In this document: piece after piece, positions 60,760 through 64,000 of the stretch | Layout: each line of letters begins with the position of its first letter | Position numbering within the stretch: position 1 is the stretch's first letter | DNA from: an uncultured Sediminibacterium sp. | GTDB taxonomy: Bacteria; Bacteroidota; Bacteroidia; Chitinophagales; Chitinophagaceae | Reading direction: 5' to 3' | Length of the DNA stretch: 64,000 bases | Assembly (NCBI RefSeq): GCF_946481145.1 | Contig: NZ_CAMLMJ010000001.1 | Location: 1 to 64,000, forward strand | Made by a program: the position numbers and the translations under genes | The notes under the pieces: generated by a model | Told to the model about the DNA's origin: nothing | Seen by the model: only the letters and a program-made list of their open reading frames with translations | The model's database searches: none

Positions 60760-60830
60760 GTCCATAGACCATAGACCATAGACCATGGACTATGGACTAT
60801 GGTCTATGGACTATGGTCTATGGACTATAT
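60760..60830. repeat. GGTCCAT-type heptamer array
   Basis: About ten heptamers (ATAGACC, ATGGACT, ATGGTCT), partly inverted, starting directly after the L,D-transpeptidase stop. It could fold as a terminator. Confidence 0.85.
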
Positions 60831-60910
60831 TCTACCAGCCAACCTTCCCCAGAAAGCAACTAATACAATAAGCAATCATTTGCTTAACTTAAGCAACCAA
60901 AACAACGCTT

Positions 60911-62044
60911 ATGCATCCAAACAGATTGGCTATTGTAGCCTGCTTATGCTTTTGTTTATTCAATAATATCAAGGCACAGACAGGAAAATTCTCTGATGAT
61001 TTTTCATCAAACAAAGGATGGAAATTCAGCAATGAACAAGATGCCGATTCTGCAGAAATGATTTTTACAGATGGTAGTCTGATCGTAAAAAATAAATACA
61101 AGCAAAACAGACGGGTAATTATTGAATACACCCCAACAGGATCATCAGTAGATTTTCGCAATGATGATGAATGGGACTGCACCGTAAAACTCAGGCATAT
61201 TGCTGGTCCGAATAATATGGAATATGGTGTTTGTCTTGGAGGAGTGCAAGGAAAAAAAATGGAAGATGGGCTCAATATTGGCGTAAGCGGAAATGGTTAT
61301 TATAAATTGAGTTCATGGAGCAATAAAAGGATGCAGGAAATAAAACCCTGGACCAGGTACTCCCTTATGAAAACCAATGAAGGCGAGGTAAACGAATTGA
61401 ATATTATTTGCAGGCCTTACAGTAATTTATACCTGCGTATTAACAACGGATGGGCATTCCTTGGTAAAAAAGGGTACCAGGGACAAAATTCCTTTTTTAT
61501 TTATGTAGACGGCGGACAAACCATTGCAATTGATGATCTTACGGTATTCAGTTTTAAAAGCCTCTCAAATAAACTACAAAAGCATAATATTGTAGATTTC
61601 ATAAACGTTTGCCAGCAGGCAGTAAATAATTTCGCCTTCGCAAAAGGGTTTGAGTCGCAGGGAAACTTTAAAACCTGGTTGGCCCCTATTACCATCAGTA
61701 ACCGGGAATACCTGATTCAGTCGAAAAAAGGAGGCATTTTTCCTGAGAACGTAAAAGACACCAGCAGCAAGAGATATATCTATACCATACCACAGTATTA
61801 TTCAGATAACCAGTTAAACTTTCTGGAAGATGAAAAAAAGAAGCTGACGGGAATTATTGAAAATGGTATGGATAAATTTGAAAAAAAGGAGCTGTTGGCT
61901 CAGGGTAAAAAAACCACCTGGTATTTTTATAAGGGTGAAAAACTACCCGATCATACCATTGCATGGATTGAAGAATACAAAGAAGGCGAGAAAAACTACC
62001 TGGTGGTAAATGTTATAAATGCACCAGATATTGCTTTTTTTTGA
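60911..62044 (+). CDS. secreted lectin-like protein of unknown function
   Basis: 377 residues with a signal peptide (about 1-22, ending NIKAQ). The first ~195 mature residues look like a concanavalin/laminin-G-type jelly roll (FSDDFSSNKGWKFSNEQD, YGVCLGGVQGKK, YLRINNGWAFLG, IAIDDLTVF). The C-terminal half is alpha/beta with no recognised domain. It could bind carbohydrates or act on them, but no catalytic motif is seen. Confidence 0.75.
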   Translation: MHPNRLAIVACLCFCLFNNIKAQTGKFSDDFSSNKGWKFSNEQDADSAEMIFTDGSLIVKNKYKQNRRVIIEYTPTGSSVDFRNDDEWDCTVKLRHIAGPNNMEYGVCLGGVQGKKMEDGLNIGVSGNGYYKLSSWSNKRMQEIKPWTRYSLMKTNEGEVNELNIICRPYSNLYLRINNGWAFLGKKGYQGQNSFFIYVDGGQTIAIDDLTVFSFKSLSNKLQKHNIVDFINVCQQAVNNFAFAKGFESQGNFKTWLAPITISNREYLIQSKKGGIFPENVKDTSSKRYIYTIPQYYSDNQLNFLEDEKKKLTGIIENGMDKFEKKELLAQGKKTTWYFYKGEKLPDHTIAWIEEYKEGEKNYLVVNVINAPDIAFF

Positions 62045-62054
62045 GAAAATTAGG

Positions 62055-63005
62055 TTATTTATTTAGAAAATAACTCATTACAGAGGTCCATTTTCCCCTT
62101 TCTCGCTTAAAAAGGCTTTCGTGTCCGCTTTGCAGGTATTTGATCATAACCTTATCATGACTGGCAATATTGCCGAAAATGGTGTTGGTTTCATCTTCGG
62201 TTACCCGCTTATCTCCTGCCCCCCATTGTAACAACACCGGACAATTTACTTTAAGGGCATAATTAGCAGGTTTATGGTTAAAGGCCCAGGAGCCGAGTTC
62301 TATTCCACCCCAAAAAGTTAAAAGGGTACTTAATGGCTCAGCAGGCAAACCCATGGTTTTCATACGGCCCTGTACCGCACTATGTAAAGAGCCAAAAGGC
62401 ATTTCAAGGATAAGCTTATCTGGTTTAATCCCAAATTCATCAATTGCTTTTAAAGCAGTTGCTGCTCCCATGGAAATACCCCAGATAATGATATTTTTCT
62501 CTCCTTTAGATTTTATATAATCGTAGACCGCTTTAACATCTTTCGATTCATAAATACCGATTGAAGTAGTATTACCCTCACTATTTCCATGCGCCCTGAA
62601 ATCGGTTAGCATTACCTGGTAACCCATTTCATATAATTTTCTGGCTTCCGCTATGATACCGCTTTTACTGCCTGCATGCCCATGAAACATCAGAATGGTG
62701 CCTTTTGCTGAATCTTTCGGAGCAAACCAGCTTTCGAGCCGAACACTATCAATTGTTTTAAGTAATACAGTATCATGTGGAATGCCTAGTGTGTCAACCA
62801 CTTTACTTTTAGGATAACGTATACCAAATACGATGGCCTTAAGTTTTTCGCCCCCACTCATCTGTTCCGGTTTTTTTACCGGCGATGCATCAGTATAAAA
62901 ATGGGTAAACTTATATGCATGAAATGCGGCAATCAGATTAATGAGTAATAATAATACCAATAAGGTATAACCAACTCTTTTGAGCCATTTAGTTAGCATA
63001 ACCAC
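62055..63005 (-). CDS. alpha/beta hydrolase with membrane anchor
   Basis: 316 residues. N-terminal membrane helix (about 10-30), then an alpha/beta hydrolase fold with the oxyanion-region FHGHAGSK, nucleophile S178 in GISMGA, a likely acid in GAGDKRVTEDE and a His in SGHESLF. It resembles BAAT/dienelactone-type serine hydrolases. The substrate is unknown. Read leftward, directly after serS. Confidence 0.88.
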   Translation of the reverse strand: MVMLTKWLKRVGYTLLVLLLLINLIAAFHAYKFTHFYTDASPVKKPEQMSGGEKLKAIVFGIRYPKSKVVDTLGIPHDTVLLKTIDSVRLESWFAPKDSAKGTILMFHGHAGSKSGIIAEARKLYEMGYQVMLTDFRAHGNSEGNTTSIGIYESKDVKAVYDYIKSKGEKNIIIWGISMGAATALKAIDEFGIKPDKLILEMPFGSLHSAVQGRMKTMGLPAEPLSTLLTFWGGIELGSWAFNHKPANYALKVNCPVLLQWGAGDKRVTEDETNTIFGNIASHDKVMIKYLQSGHESLFKRERGKWTSVMSYFLNK

Positions 63006-63016
63006 TATTTATATGA

Positions 63017-64000
63017 TCAGTTGATCAGAGCTGATCCGAAATAAGATACTAAGGCCTTGGGAACACGGATACCTTCAACTGACTGATGATTTTCCAATAA
63101 ACAAGCCACTATTCTTGGTAAAGCCAGTGAGCTTCCATTAAGGGAATGGGCCAGTTGCATTTTTCCACTGGCATCTTTATACCGGCATTTTAAACGGTTA
63201 GTCTGATAGTTTTCGAAATTACTTACGCTACTTACTTCTAACCAACGTTCCTGTGCAGCACTAAAAACTTCGAAATCATAAGTAATTGCACTTGCAAAAC
63301 CCATATCTCCACCGCATAATCTTAAAATACGATAAGGCAATTCTAATGTTTGTAATAACTTCTCAACATGTAGTACCATTTCTTCAAGTGCAGCATGACT
63401 CTTTTCTGGTTCTACAAGCTGGATTATTTCAACTTTCTCAAATTGATGTAAACGATTCAACCCTCTCACATCTTTTCCATAACTACCCGCTTCTCTTCTA
63501 AAGCAGGGAGAATAGGCCGTCATTTTCACGGGAAAATCTTCTTCCTTTAAAATAACATCGCGGTAAACATTGGTAACCGGAACTTCTGCGGTAGGAATCA
63601 TATAAAAATCGTCTTCCGGCATATAATACATCTGTCCTTCTTTATCAGGCAATTGACCCGTACCCATTGCTGAGGCCGCATTTACCATAAATGGAGGCAG
63701 GTATTCTGTATAACCTGCTGCAGTATTATAATCGAGGAAATACTGTATTAAGGCACGTTGCAATTTTGCACCCTTACCTATATATACGGGGAAGCCACTG
63801 CCAGTAATTTTATTACCCAGTTCAAAATCGATCAGGTTATATTTTTTGGTAAGGTCCCAGTGAGGTTGTGCCCCTTCAAACAAAGCAGGTTTTTCACCAC
63901 CTTCCCTTACAACGATATTTTCTTCCGGACTGCGTCCTTCAGGAACTTCAGCCGTAGGCAAGTTGGGTAATTGAAGGAGTGTATCGAGCAGGGTTTGCTC
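63017..64000 (-). CDS. serS: seryl-tRNA synthetase, C-terminal part (cut by window end)
   Basis: The frame is open to the last base of the window, giving 327 residues of the catalytic domain. Class II motifs are visible: motif 2 in the SPCFRREAGSYGKDVRGLNRLHQFEKVE segment (in part), and motif 3 near ALPRIVACLLENHQ. The end of the N-terminal arm (LLDTLLQLPNLPTAEVP) is also present, so the start lies beyond 64000. No disruption is seen. Confidence 0.96.
   Translation of the reverse strand, partial: EQTLLDTLLQLPNLPTAEVPEGRSPEENIVVREGGEKPALFEGAQPHWDLTKKYNLIDFELGNKITGSGFPVYIGKGAKLQRALIQYFLDYNTAAGYTEYLPPFMVNAASAMGTGQLPDKEGQMYYMPEDDFYMIPTAEVPVTNVYRDVILKEEDFPVKMTAYSPCFRREAGSYGKDVRGLNRLHQFEKVEIIQLVEPEKSHAALEEMVLHVEKLLQTLELPYRILRLCGGDMGFASAITYDFEVFSAAQERWLEVSSVSNFENYQTNRLKCRYKDASGKMQLAHSLNGSSLALPRIVACLLENHQSVEGIRVPKALVSYFGSALIN

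Overview
The window looks like chromosome from a member of the Bacteroidetes, most likely a Chitinophagaceae (Chitinophaga/Niastella-like) bacterium. The signs are a GLPGLI-family protein, two large outer-membrane proteins with a carboxypeptidase-like N-terminal domain, promoters of the TTG-N18/22-TAnnTTTG type, a Bacteroidetes-style arginine operon with an N-succinylornithine-type carbamoyltransferase, futalosine-route menaquinone synthesis (MqnC), and a two-gene Rhs/YD-repeat locus. No rRNA, tRNA or CRISPR was seen. Taxonomy is inferred from gene content only.

Layout. 1-8.6 kb: an OmpR-type response regulator with its histidine kinase, a GLPGLI protein, a metallo-beta-lactamase-fold hydrolase, a large outer-membrane beta-barrel protein and an FKBP-type prolyl isomerase. 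8.6-17.1 kb: a complete eight-gene arginine operon read leftward (GNAT acyltransferase, argG, argC, argD, argF', argB, M20 deacylase, argH), preceded by a leader with two strong hairpins. 17.7-22.7 kb: an array of small unknown genes, all on the minus strand and each separated from the next by related ~100-280 bp structured repeats. It contains one REP-associated Y1/HUH transposase (RAYT) and ends in a truncated Rhs C-terminal fragment. 22.7-31.9 kb: the Rhs operon itself (outer-membrane protein, Rhs N-terminal half, Rhs core with a polymorphic tip, membrane immunity candidate). 32-40 kb: a LuxR-type regulator divergent from the Rhs operon, a second large outer-membrane protein, and a SWIM/SNF2 helicase. 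40-48.4 kb: ComB, SSB, a zinc-ribbon protein, an RlpA-like lipoprotein, GcvT, a TraB/GumN-fold protein, and a small gene-PadR-PspC operon. 48.7-50.5 kb: an arsR-arsM-arsC arsenic cluster. 50.6-64 kb: a holin-like membrane protein, an M16 peptidase pair, an aspartyl protease with PDZ, MqnC, an ECF sigma/anti-sigma/outer-membrane operon, an L,D-transpeptidase, an unknown secreted protein, an alpha/beta hydrolase and the C-terminal part of seryl-tRNA synthetase, cut by the window end.

The most interesting region is 17.7-31.9 kb. The sequence supports a Rhs polymorphic-toxin operon followed by a reservoir of displaced small genes (probable orphan immunity genes or remnants) in cassette-like units. 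Four of the repeats carry, on the gene-sense strand, the same promoter-like sequence 80-110 bp ahead of the next start codon. The repeats may therefore act as mobile promoter plus structured leader as well as recombination sites. The RAYT gene inside the array is flanked by inverted copies of one repeat module, the layout expected of a REP/RAYT element that could have spread it.

A second theme is intergenic DNA built from 7-bp-period repeats of several unrelated sequences (GGTCCAT, TTAGGTG, GCAAGCT, GCTAGCA and AATGGTC types). They are usually arranged as inverted pairs near gene ends, and some are parts of larger MITE-like elements.
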